Positions 1-11,200 of a stretch of DNA of 64,000 nt are shown here, one piece after another. The DNA lies in the NCBI GenBank assembly GCA_003254885.1, contig QANT01008984.1:1-64000 (forward strand), given 5' to 3'. Numbering within the stretch: position 1 is the stretch's first letter; every line of letters begins with the position of its first letter. Below the pieces are notes generated by a model that did not search any database, was not told where the DNA came from, and was given only the letters and a program-made list of their open reading frames with translations. Origin of the DNA: Purshia tridentata (lineage: Eukaryota > Streptophyta > Magnoliopsida > Rosales > Rosaceae). Position numbers and translations under genes: made by a program.

Positions 1-590
1 AATTTGTCTAAAATAACATTTGTTGTCATTTTATATATGTTAGGTGATTTATTATATTAATTTTGCCATGTGTCAGCTTGTGGTTATTATTGACCTCTTT
101 GTAATTTTTATAATTATGAGACATTGATGATGTCACTAATATGTAAGCAAAATGGCAAGAAACGTAAATACACCTATGTTTTAAGTCTAGTTGTTACTCT
201 TTATTTTTATTTTATTACATTTTAGTCAGTGCCTATTATTTAGATAATGCATTGACCATTATGGAATTAGAAATTATTTTATTAATTTTTATGTAATTAA
301 CCCTTATTAATATGTACAACAGATAATTAATTAAACGAATTGAGTTAAAATTAATTATTATTTGACACAAACACAAAATGACATGAAACAAATTACATTT
401 ATTTTGAAAACGTCACAAGCTACTACACTTGGCCCAAATTCTTTTTTTTTGTGTCAGCCCAAATTCATTCTCTCATCCAACTAGTAATAAACCCAAGAGT
501 CCAAGACTTACTATACGTCGTCGTATGACATCAGGCGACTCAGGCCCATCAACTCACTAGCTGCAACCTGCAACACTGAATCCGAACTCT
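1..590. other. AT-rich intergenic start of window
   Basis: AT-rich DNA with no convincing coding potential on either strand. The last 100 bases or so are less AT-rich and lead into the promoter and 5' leader of the primase gene. No gene, tRNA or transposon end could be recognised here. Confidence 0.6.
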
Positions 591-600
591 TCCAATTTCT

Positions 601-609
601 CCCGCCAAA
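601..609 (-). promoter_or_regulatory. E2F-type site upstream of DNA primase gene
   Basis: The minus strand reads TTTGGCGGG, which fits the plant E2F consensus WTTSSCSS. A second GC-rich stretch with TCCCGCC lies about 25 bases downstream but fits the consensus less well. Replication genes, including primase and polymerase alpha subunits, are classic E2F/RBR targets expressed at G1/S, so the position before a primase gene makes sense. No TATA box is evident near it, which is common for such genes. Function is inferred from motif plus context. Confidence 0.55.
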
Positions 610-1036
610 CATATCCTCGTCTTTGCCCTATCCCGCCATTTTAACGCCACTTCTCACCTCCCATTCACTTCGTGCCGAATATCCGCAAATCTTCACGTCG
701 ACGGCCAAACTGAGCAGCGAACCACCTCCACAATCGAATCCATCGTCCACGTGTCCCGAGACCACTCTCGATCCCAGTGAGGACGAGCGCACCGAATCCA
801 AACCCCCACCGGAACCAGAATCAGATCTTCCGAGCTCTCCATCGCCGACAGCTCCACCTCTCACTTCGCCTCCCTTCTCTCTCCGAGGTCTGTGCCGCTT
901 TCATTTCATTGTTGCAGTAGAAATTGTGATTATCTTCCTCCAATCATATACATTAGTCAGTGCGATTAGGTTATGGTCTAGTAATGATATGCTTAAATCT
1001 CTATGATTTTTCGAACAATGACGGCGTTAATTGGAC

Positions 1037-4000
1037 ATGGACAGCAGGTACACTGCTCAAATGGCCGGAGACGAAGTTGCCAAAGGCGGCGATGAGATGA
1101 TGATCGATGCATATGAACAGAAGCAAGGGAATGCAGTTCCCGATGGGTTTAATTCTCATTATCTCAAAGTTTACTATGGTAAACCATTTTTTTGTTTTTT
1201 ATTTTATTTGAATTTGAGCGGAATTGACTACGTAGTTTGGAAGTTTGAGTCAATTGGATTGATGGTTGTAATTTGTAAGGCACTTTTGAGTTGGAACTTA
1301 GAACTAGATATGAATATGTGAACATTTGCTTCTTATGGGTATAACACTTTATCCTTAAATCACATAAAACGTATGTTTTCTATAACTGAACCTTTATTTT
1401 TTTTCACTTAAATATGAATTCTGGGAGGGGATTTTGGATTTTTTATAATTTCCCCTTAAGGAAAAGTGCAATTTGTGGCAGGAAAGCTCTTTCCACATGC
1501 AGATATTTTTAAATGGATGTCCTATGGAAATGGTAAGTCGCGTATCTCAATCGAGCCCATTACTAATGTTTGCATGTGCATGCCCACAAGTGAGGATTTG
1601 TTTCTACTCTGAATATGTAACCTGATTGCTGATTTGTAGATGGAAAGCATCCTGTGTGCGACCAGTCCTATTTTAGCCGGAGAGAATTTTCTTTCACACT
1701 GGATAATGATGTTTATCTGCGGTTCCAATCTTTCAACAGCGTGTCTGAGCTTGAAAGTTCTGTCAGAGAAAAGTGTCCGGTCAAAATAGATATTGGGCCT
1801 GTGTACAGTGTTGATGTAAGGTTTCCTTTTTATTTACCAAACTTTTCTTTGTTACTTGAAATTTTATAGTGTTTGCACCATAATCTTTCTTCCAACCCAA
1901 CCATTTATAATGCAAGTATTGACTTAATTTATTAATTGAATCATGCAAATCTTGGAATCAATTTAGAAACATGTATTCAAACAATGCATAAGTATAAATC
2001 AAAGACAGAATTCCTATCCATGGTTTCTTGTTGATTTTTGATTGTTGCCTATGGTTGTGTTTGTGATAACCTTTTAGCACCATATCTCTGGTTTTAGTTC
2101 TAATCTTTCTTATGTTATAGCCTTCAAAGAGACACGCATATGCTCAAAGTGGCGATAATGTTTTCACCCCAGTGGAGAGAGAGATGATCTTCGATATAGT
2201 GAGCTAATCAACCATTTGAACTTCGAAGATAGTACATAGTCACAATGTAATTGAACTTTTGAATATGAATGTTCTATGACAAGTTTGAGTAACGTTTTCA
2301 CCAACAGGATATGTCGGATTACGATGATGTTAGATACTGCTGCTCAGGAGCTGACGTGTGCTTGGAGTGCTGGCCACTTATGACAATTGCTATCAAAGTG
2401 ATTGATACAGCCCTTAGAGGTAGGAATTCTGTTCATTGACATCTGATGAAGATGTGGTTAGAACTTAGAACCTTGATTTTTCACCTTTTTAAAACTTCTT
2501 TGCTGCAGATGACTTTGGTTTCAGTCACATTCTCTGGGTATATAGTGGCAGACGTGGTGTTCATTGCTGGGTTTGTGATGGGAGAGCAAGAAGGTTATTC
2601 ACTTAACAGTAGTAATCTATACTTCTATTTCTTTGGTTTCCATGGCATTTCATGACACTCAAACAGTGATCATTTTTGTACAGGCTGACAAATGAACAGA
2701 GAGCAGCTATTGCTGACTATTTTCGTGTCTACAAGGTGGTGCACTGTTTAAATGCATTTGGGTTTCGAGAGATCTTATATGGCATACAATTTTGTGAAAG
2801 TTGTTGGTTTTATATTTTTTTCAGGGCAATGAAAACAGTCACAAAAAGGTTTCTTTAATGGGTCATTCTCTCCATCCGTTCCTTGCGTAAGTGTTAACAT
2901 TATTGTTTACTTTCTGATACTGGACCTTTGTTGCTTCCACTAAGATGTATTAATTTCTGCAGGAGATCTTATACTGAAGTTCTTAAGGATTTCTTTGAGA
3001 GGAAATTGCTTTCGAGTCAAAATATATTTTCAACTGAGGACAGATATGAAAAGATCTTAGAGATGATTCCTGATGAATGTATACAATAGTATTTTTATGT
3101 CCCTTGCATCCCTGTGCTGTTTCCTCAAATAATGGTCAAGTTATAATACTTTAGTTATCCTTGCAGCTATTACTTCTGAGCTTCGCGGAAAGTGGCAGGA
3201 GAATAGACGACCCTCTAAATTGAAAGAGGACATTAATGTTGTTCGATGGGAGCAACTGAAGCATCTGCTACAATCTGGAAAACAGAAGGTACAAAATAGC
3301 AGGTGTTTGTGAGTTTATGTATTAAAAATACATTGCCCAGGGGCAAGAAATTTGCCGTAGAAGTTTGATGTTTCTAAATGTAATTAAAGCTCTAGTGAAC
3401 TTAATTTTCTTTTATATTATTTATTGTTTAAGGTGCAAGGACTGCGTAGGTGTGTTGAAGAGATTGTGTTCTCTTTTACCTACCCTAGGCTTGACATGGA
3501 GGTTTGCGCAACAGCCCCACTTTCTTTTCCTGCTTCCTTTCATTCAACAACTAAGGATACTATTCTCTAGTGAACATCCTCCTTGGATTCATTTACATTG
3601 GATACTCTTTAGTGAGTATAAACTAACTTCTGTAGAAATATATCTAAAAGATTTTCTCATGGGATTTATCTGTTTGTGGTAGGTTTCAAAACACATGAAC
3701 CATTTGTTAAAGGCACCATTTTGTGTACATCCAAAAACAGGTTAGTGCTGGGGTTTTTTTTAATCATATTGTGATTTCTTTTTTTCAGGAACAACCACGT
3801 TTACACCTTCCCATAATTGATACTTATTAGGCATTTGGATCTTCTTAATGTTGTTCTATTTATTGTATTTTTTGTTCCAGGTCGTGTTTGTGTACCGATT
3901 GATCCAAACAATTGCGAGGAATTTGATCCTACTGCAGTGCCAACCCTTTCCAATGTAAATACATACTTGGACCTATATTTATTTGCTGGCCAAACAATTC

Positions 4001-4796
4001 ATTGTCTTTTGAGTTTTGTGGTTTCTTACACAATTATGTTGAATCTGCAGCTCTTAGAACAACTCAACATGGGAGGTTTGAGATCAGAGGCTGATAATGG
4101 TGCGTCAGTATTGTAACTTAACTTTCATTCGTTTAAGATTTGACTTATTTAGCATGGGAGATCACACCTTGACAGAACACTGGGTGGTGTTGGATGGTTG
4201 TATAATGTATGATTAGGAAACTATGTTGTAGGAAATTCTAGAGTGTACTGTTTACTGCAGGTGAACCTTCTCTTAGATTCTACTTGAACTGTGTTTTCCT
4301 TTTATGATTGATCGTGTTGTATGTCTTTTGCTTATCATAGAATGGGATAGAACGTCACTTGGAAAATCAATAAGGTTATTCAGATCGTCATTTTTGCAAC
4401 CTCTGCTAAAATCTTGCAAGGTATGTAATTTTCTATTATAATGCTATTTTCTTAGAAAATTGACATATAAACCGGAATCATCTTGTCATGCTGCCTTTAC
4501 AGTTTAGTATTAGGTGCAAGGTTTAGAGCTTTCCTTTGGTGCCTCTCAGCTTTTCTTTGAATTACTATGAAGTCTGAACCTTGTTTTAAAATAAATTTTT
4601 AAGTTTCTTTCATTTGTCTTTGTTTCATTGCGTAAAGATAACTTGTGTTAAGCCAAGCTGGAGCCATGTTTGGGAAATTAGTTGGAATGCCTTCTTATCT
4701 ATTAATAGATTTTGTGATTCATTACTGTTTCAGGAGGAGATGGAAAGTTCCTACAATGCAAAACTGCAGCAGTCAAAGAACTCCATAAGTTGGTAA
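1037..4796 (+). CDS. PRIM1: DNA primase small (catalytic) subunit, 16 exons
   Basis: Small subunit of the polymerase alpha-primase complex; it makes the RNA primers for DNA replication in the nucleus. Exons: 1037-1178, 1482-1532, 1640-1815, 2121-2198, 2308-2419, 2509-2593, 2684-2735, 2825-2886, 2963-3078, 3167-3288, 3433-3501, 3683-3740, 3881-3954, 4051-4099, 4341-4420, 4734-4796. They total 1389 bases and give 462 residues; the Arabidopsis protein is about 450. Visible hallmarks are the metal-binding pair D148-x-D150 in a FDIDMSDYDD context, the zinc-binding cysteines C160, C161, C167 and C170, the nucleotide-binding SGRRGVHCW block (199-207), and the third catalytic Asp (D353 in PRLDMEVSK). 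A TAA lies two codons before the chosen ATG, which has a good context (G at -3 and +4). ATG 1061 would give 454 residues, and a spliced leader could favour it. The gene ends about 1 kb from the convergent ERF gene. Identity is secure; only the start is uncertain. Confidence 0.95.
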
Positions 4797-5793
4797 ACTG
4801 TTTGCTACGATAAATTCATCTTGTGGCATCAGACTTTCAGGGGCTCCTCTTGATGTGGAATTATATGTTCCAAAAGTAATAGGATTTAGTGACGAAACTG
4901 ACAATTATCTGTAAATGTAATGACCTTGTCCAGCAAACAGCACCATCTCATCGTATTTTAATATTTTATGTCTAAGATTAGGTTCAGTTTTCGAGCAACA
5001 TGTAATGAAGTACTGTTTGTTGCAATTATTCTTCATTTTTGTTTTCTTCCTGCAAAGTGTGAAGAAATTTGTGAGAGTGTATTGTTACCCGTTTTATATG
5101 TGCTTTATTATCTCATCTTATATGTACGTTGTTCCTTATCTTAAAACCTGGATAGTTGGGTCTTTCTCAACAAAACAGTTTCTGTTTGCCACACACACAT
5201 ATGATATGATGCATTATTTAAATTAGCATTTTGATTATGTATAAAATTGTAGAATTAATTGTTGTAAAATGGGGGATGATACTCCACGGAACTGCCTGCT
5301 ATGTGTAGTCGTTTTTGAAAGGATGGCCAACCTAATCTGAAGAGACATAGCCTTCACATGGTTGCTTCTCGAATGATAGGCAGAGGACTAGGACCACAAA
5401 ACCCCATCTCCAATGAGGATAAGGCTTTGCTCCTTTGCCTACGTGGCTCACTTCCCCGTCATCATATAGGAATTTGAGCACTCTATTAAATACATTAAAC
5501 CACTTTGTTTTTTTTTGGCCAAGAACATTAAACCACTTTTTAATGATAGATAAACAAACCATAATTTAATTAACTCAAGGTCCCTCAGACATTTTATATG
5601 ACTGGCAAGTGCCTCGGTAAAAAAGAAAAGGCCCAAAACATAAACCATTCCACCGTAATGACCACTCTGACATTTACACTCAACCTCTAGTACTAAACTA
5701 AAAGAAACAGACATACTACTCCATCTCTACAGTACTAGTTATTATTATACACCTAATTGAAGAATTGATTGAAGAAAATGAAGCTCTTTCTTC
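4797..5793. other. Convergent 3' ends of primase and ERF genes
   Basis: Noncoding stretch holding the 3' UTR of the primase gene on the left and that of the ERF gene on the right. Short reading frames here show no recognisable protein. A 14-base phrase (cattaaaccacttt) occurs twice near 5490 and 5527, separated by a T-rich segment, a small local duplication. Confidence 0.6.
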
Positions 5794-6759
5794 TTAATTA
5801 GCAAGAACTTCCCAAATCAATTCAGGGTCATAGGAAGGCATTCTTGCAAGTGAGCAGCCTTCAAATTCTGAGTCCTCTGCAACAGCCATGCCCATCATGG
5901 CACACTCGGTCGAAACAGAGGAGGGTGGCGATGAATTCTCACACTTCCAAACCCCATCTTCAGACACTGTTGGTGTTGTTGGTGATATCAATTCCTGACC
6001 CAAACCGTCACTAAAAACCAAAGGCGAAGTAGGAGACGAATTTGCGACCTTCACAACCTTCACATTCTCGCGGCAATCACCATCCCCAACCGGACTGCTC
6101 TTCTTGGCGTTCTTCTTGGCGTTCTTCTTGGCTCTTTCCCTCCTCACCTTCTGGCAAATCGCTTGAATTTTTGCATCCACTGAGGTCTTCACAGCATTCA
6201 ATCTCGCAGAGTCTCCGAAACCCATTTTGCTCGGGTCCTTAAAGTTTGGAAAGTTCAATCGCGCGTACTCGCCTCGGAGCTTATAGGCAGCGCGATCGTA
6301 GGCGTAGGCAGCGACCTCGGCGGTGTCGTAGGTGCCGAGCCAGACCCTCATTCGGTTCTGGGGGAGTCTGATCTCGGCGACCCATTTGCCCCAATGCCTC
6401 TGCCTTACCCCCCTGTACAGCTTCTTCTTGCATGGAGGAGCTACTACGTAACTGCTGCTCGAGCAAGCAGAGCTCTGATTCTGAACTGGGTTTTGCTTCA
6501 AAATTCGAGAGAGGGCGTCTGTGGCTCGGCTTTCTTCGCTGAACTTCTGGAGAAGATCTCTCTGGCGGAGATAAACTGATGAACCCAGTGGCTCAAAAAC
6601 AGAGTTGCTGCTGCTGCTGTTAAGTGTTGGCGGGCAATGAGAGAAAATTGAATCCAAGGTGTTTGTGCCGCTTGTTAAGATGAGATTCGACAGCGAAGAT
6701 CGGATGTCGATGCCGTCGATGAACCCAAAAGCAAGTTTGTTTTCTTGCATTGTGTCCAT
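5794..6759 (-). CDS. AP2/ERF transcription factor, DREB A-6 (group I) type
   Basis: Nuclear DNA-binding transcription factor of 321 residues from one exon. The single AP2 domain spans about residues 114-171 and carries the [17 protein letters not shown] strand region, the [19 protein letters not shown] block and a terminal RLNFP. Position 14 of the domain is Val and position 19 is Leu, the pattern of the DREB A-6 (RAP2.4/ERF061-like) branch and not of ERF types with Ala14/Asp19. After the domain comes a basic stretch with repeated KKNA units, possibly a nuclear localisation signal, then an acidic C-terminus ending in ELIWEVLAN. From memory this tail and the [20 protein letters not shown] segment resemble ERF060-062. 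The frame continues upstream without an ATG, so 6759 is the first Met (MDTMQENK). Targets and inducers cannot be read from the sequence. Confidence 0.93.
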   Translation of the reverse strand: MDTMQENKLAFGFIDGIDIRSSLSNLILTSGTNTLDSIFSHCPPTLNSSSSNSVFEPLGSSVYLRQRDLLQKFSEESRATDALSRILKQNPVQNQSSACSSSSYVVAPPCKKKLYRGVRQRHWGKWVAEIRLPQNRMRVWLGTYDTAEVAAYAYDRAAYKLRGEYARLNFPNFKDPSKMGFGDSARLNAVKTSVDAKIQAICQKVRRERAKKNAKKNAKKSSPVGDGDCRENVKVVKVANSSPTSPLVFSDGLGQELISPTTPTVSEDGVWKCENSSPPSSVSTECAMMGMAVAEDSEFEGCSLARMPSYDPELIWEVLAN

Positions 6760-7136
6760 GGCTGTGGTAAAAATTGAAACTGAGTGATGGCAGAGTGCTC
6801 TAAAATCCGAAAATCTTTTAATGTGTAGGAAACAGGGCACTAAAAATGAATCCCTTTTCCTTTAAATCAAAACCAAACTTGCAAAGAAGTAAGTGATCCT
6901 AGAAAGATATATGGATCAGAAACGATCAAAGAGGTTGTTGGGTGGAAATAACTAAGCAGAGCAGAGCTGAGCTTAAAAGATCAACAAGGAGGCCACAGAA
7001 GAATGGAAAAGAGAAACATTAAAAGCTTTTTTGCTCTGAGAGAGAGAGAGAAGAATGAGATTTTTTCTTCTTGTCTTGCTGAGGTTTCAGAGCAAGATTG
7101 GGAACTACTATGGTTCATGACTGAATTTGGTCTCCA

Positions 7137-7144
7137 TATTTATA
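7137..7144 (-). promoter_or_regulatory. TATA box of ERF gene
   Basis: On the minus strand the sequence reads TATAAATA, a strong plant TATA box, about 380 bases upstream of the ERF start codon. Transcription would begin near 7105-7110. The leader then includes a CT-rich tract (GA-rich on the plus strand near 7037-7053), a common feature of plant 5' UTRs. No other gene is near enough on this strand to own the box. Confidence 0.6.
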
Positions 7145-10141
7145 GCTGCAGTGTATTGCTGGGCTTTTTGACATCTACCTCAAAATTCTGAATGATTTGA
7201 AATTTGGTCCAACTTGCACTCACCCACCTATGTAATATGACTATATTGCCCTTTTTGTGAAAGTACCAAAATTTGTCCTAGATTTTTATTTTCTTTGGGT
7301 TGGTTTGTAAGAGTTTTTCTCCTTATTTTCCTCACTTTCATTTTCTTTCACAATCCCAAACTTTGTATTAGATATGATTATTTAGTCTCCAATATATTTC
7401 TTCTATTTCAACTACATTTGAGCCTAAGTTGCACTTTTCTATATCACATTGCTTATAATATGATTTCCTAAGCATAGGGCAATGAATAGCTTTTGAATCC
7501 TTCTTTTCCTCCTTATAATATGATGAGTGAGTTTAGGTTTTATGTTATTTTCTTAGAAAATAAAGGAAAGGAAAAAAATAAAAGGGTTTCTTTCACCCAT
7601 TTACATAGATTAATTAGAAGATTAATCCATTTGTTATAAATTAAGAAACTTAACATATTTTATATATATTAAGTTTGTAATATAATCGAGATCGAATAAA
7701 AATCAAAATTGAAATGAAAGTACGAGATTTCAAACTACATCTTAACTCATATTGGTTCTTTCAGGTCTACAACATGTTTATTTTCTAAATTTTTACAAAA
7801 ATTGTTAGTTTTTAATGAGTTTAAATAAATCAAATATATATAGAAATTTAAAATGAAATCAAAGAACCATATGAGGAAATTTATATGATTAAGAGGAAGG
7901 GGTGAAGGGTGTTATTGTAAAAGCATGAATGATCTAGAAACAAAAAGGTGTAATAGAAAGTGTATGTATCATGTATGTTGTTGTGCACTAGCTCTTGTGA
8001 ATGTGAATATTGAAAGATTTTTGGGTTTCACTGAGTGTAGTCGGTGGTCCCTTGTGCTGTTCAAAAGCTACCTTGTCGAATTATTATAGACAGTCAGCTT
8101 CTCCTGTTAAAGTCCACACCCTCAATAACTCCTCCTGCGCCACGCGTCTTCTCTTCCCAACTCATCTCATTTGCTTTCATTTCGTCTCGTATAGAACCTG
8201 CAGGCTGCTGCAGCAGAGAGATTTTGCCTTTTCATCAATGCTAAAATCACTAATTCACACCTTTGAATACAGCATAACATAGTTGATATGCATCTCAGCA
8301 TCTGTGGCAAGCATCTCATTCTAACTCATTTGTGCTTGAACCCTCTTGAGCAATCATTTATGCTTGATGTTTGAACCATATTCAACTCAAATAAGTGTTG
8401 GTGTACCAAATTTGTATACCCAATTGCGTAGGTCGTCGAGCTTTCTCTTGTTTGATGGTTGTTTACGTATATAGATCGATTTATCTACTTATAATTTATT
8501 TATATACGCGCGTGAACGAGAGTTGTTAGAATTATTTATTAGTAATATCGATCAGAATTTGATAAATATTATCAATTTTGAACCATATATAAACCAATAG
8601 CTACTCAAAGTCTTATTCATCATCTCCATTACACTTGACATTAATTAGCTCAACACACTCACCATGTATTAATTTTTCCTTTAGGAAATGTATGTTTGCA
8701 AAGAGTTTCAATGGTCTAGAGGGGACAAAAACCCCACCATTATGATAAAATGTAAAATTGCTATCTAGTGCCTTAATGAATACACAATTTTCTTTGAGGC
8801 TGTTATTAGAAACTTATTAGAATGTCCACATCTTCACTAGTATTATGGTAGGGTTCCTAAGGCATGAAATAAATGAGAACATAAAGCACAAAGACATTGT
8901 GAACTTGAACCATTGTAATAATGGTTCCACCTTTTTATTTTAATAGCCAACAACATTTTATATGTGTTTCCAACAAGATTAGACTCAAATGTTCATTAAT
9001 TCTTAAAGTTGAAGCATGGACTGAAGTTTTATCAGATAATTGAAAAATGAAGTTTTATCAGAAAAAAAAAAAAAGCTATGTTGGAAGGCAAGTCATAGTT
9101 GTAGACTAGAGGAAATCTTGTGGTAGTCTCGAATCCACTGAGAGATCGATTAGGTAGTGTTGTAAGTAAACCTAACCAGTTTCCATATCCTAGAATATTT
9201 TTGTAATCACCTAAATGGCCTGTTTAAGTCATGTGCAAATTGAATTGATTATGTATAGGATGTTTCACAAATTTGTGCAGGCAAACTTTTTTAGTAAGTA
9301 GCCCTTAGGAGCTACACAACATGGGAGCAGATAACTCATTGCCACTCTCCATGTTCCATGCCTACTACGGCAAATCAAAAGAGAAAAAAGATCATCTGTA
9401 TATATATTTTTTAATGAGTTGTAGTTTTGACGGTGTAAAATACATGTAGCTTGTAAGTGATTGCACATGTTTGACCGAAATTTATACTAAAATTTTATAT
9501 TTGATGAAAGAATTAATGGGGAACATTCTCCTTATTATTAAGAAAAGTTGTAATAATTAATCTCATATAAATAGTTGTTAATTATTGATGTATACGAGAT
9601 ATATAATGAATTCTTCATATATCAACAATAAATAATGGTATTTAGTTGGTGAATTGTCCTTAGCATCCTGTTTTTTGTTGTTTTTTCGGTTGATAAGAAG
9701 AAAGAATTTATAGCGATTGAGAAGGGCAGCATGCGCAGCACGTATATACGTACCAAAGTAAAGGCAAGGCTGCAAAACTTATCTGAGGCATATTCAAGAA
9801 TTAGGGAGAAAGGGAAATAGTGCATAGCAAATAACAATCAACCAACCACACTGATTGATATAAATGAGTTCCTTGGACAATTTGTTCAAAAGGGTCGTGG
9901 AATTAGAGACGTAGGCATTAACATAACATCAATGTGTGTGTGGACCCATTTATATTAAAAAGTATGGTGGTGCATTAAAGACGTAAAGGTCTTCTTGGAA
10001 AGGTCATGGGGTCGTCCTTTTAAAGGACAAAACTCGTGAATTGACACCCCATATGCCCATCTTCTTCAATGCCCGCCACAGAAAAAAAGGAAGAAGCTAC
10101 CTTCTGTATTTGCATGTGACCACAAGAAAGACCTAACCATT

Positions 10142-10178
<37 letters not shown>

Positions 10179-10823
10179 CAATCCCAAAAGTGCTCTCTCA
10201 ATCTTCATGTTATTGCCAAGGGATCTTTTCTCATGTCCTCATCTAATTTCCCATTTTCCCACCTTCCCTTTTTAGCTTCCCCGACATGTTTAAACAAGAC
10301 TTATTTTGGGGTAATATATAATTAAGAAAAGAGTGTTCTTAATCATTAAAACTCATTGGAAGATGCAGGTAGGAGAATGTGATCAAATCAAATTAATTGA
10401 GTTGAAAAGCATAGCCAAAAAAAATTAAGCAAAGGTTAAATGACCGAATTTGAAATGCCCATTTTTTCTTTTATTATGTATCATATACTTCCAAACCTTA
10501 AACTAATGTTATATTTGATACAAGCACAATATTAATATATAAAAATATATAATAAAAAAAGATTTTAAACATGAATTACAACATCATGATTACGAATAGT
10601 GATTTTTCCTTTGATAAAATAAGAAATTAATGAATTGATAAAAAAAACCAAACTAATTAGTCATTTAAGGGCTTTTTCACTAAAAAAATTTAGGGGATTG
10701 AGTGGTAAAATAGATCATCGATCACCTCGATCGTATGGCAAAAGGGTCAGTCTCTGTGAAGGTCCTTGCCATCAAAAGTGGCATACAACGTAATTATTAT
10801 AACCAACAGGGGCAATTGTAAAA
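7145..10823. other. Intergenic region, no gene recognised
   Basis: AT-rich DNA beyond the ERF promoter. Reading frames of 60-90 codons near 8010-8282, 9265-9468 and 9578-9837 have no recognisable motif and no supporting splice pattern. The only clear feature is a CT microsatellite at 10145-10174. The part next to 7145 probably carries ERF regulatory sequence, but no specific site can be defended. Confidence 0.55.
10145..10174 (+). repeat. (TC)n microsatellite
   Basis: Uninterrupted run of about 15 TC units, a typical plant dinucleotide repeat. Nothing suggests that it belongs to a transcript. Confidence 0.9.
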
Positions 10824-11200
10824 TTGAATGTCAAAAAGCGGTATTTTGGCAGTATGCGGACTTGGTCGCAAAGGCAAATCCGGCGGACGCCGACTATCAG
10901 TGTGGTCCTATCATCTGAGCCCGACACGTCACACGCGGGACCCATCATTCACTGCTCCTCGCGCTACGTGTCGCCTTATGATTTCCCCACCGGAAAAAGG
11001 CGAAAATCCCAAAATCTCGTGAATTCATTTCATTTCAGGAAAAGATTTTCTCGCGCACGTAAAGGAAACTATAAACGACGTCGTGCGTCGCCAATTCACG
11101 TACACGCGTCAAAACTTTTACACTTGACGTCTTGGTGACGTCATGGGATATCAGGAGGGCCCAAGTACATCTCCCATGGGCCTGAACCCATTTGGCACTG
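10824..11200. promoter_or_regulatory. Orphan promoter-like island rich in ACGT motifs
   Basis: This stretch is clearly richer in G+C and CpG than its surroundings. It holds seven ACGT cores (near 10926, 10965, 11057, 11079, 11098, 11127 and 11138), including a palindromic TGACGTCA at 11136-11143. Two TGACG motifs start at 11125 and 11136, close to but one base tighter than the as-1 arrangement bound by TGA-type bZIP factors. A TATA-like ACTATAAA lies at 11068-11075, and site II/TCP-like motifs GGGCCCA and TGGGCC follow near 11157 and 11177. Such density is typical of a plant promoter, yet no convincing gene starts within 2 kb on either side. It could serve a noncoding transcript, be the relic of a lost gene, or be chance in a GC-rich insertion. 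The overlapping 104-codon reading frame is very basic and unrecognisable. Confidence 0.4.

Noticed and set aside
623-1006. 127-codon plus-strand frame before the primase exon 1
   Set aside because: It begins at TTG, not ATG, is Pro/Ser-rich low complexity, and overlaps the probable 5' leader. No in-frame junction to the primase coding exons was found.
10824-11138. Very basic 104-codon frame in the ACGT-rich island
   Set aside because: No recognisable domain, an overlapping frame of similar quality, and composition explained by the GC-rich motifs. Treated as chance.
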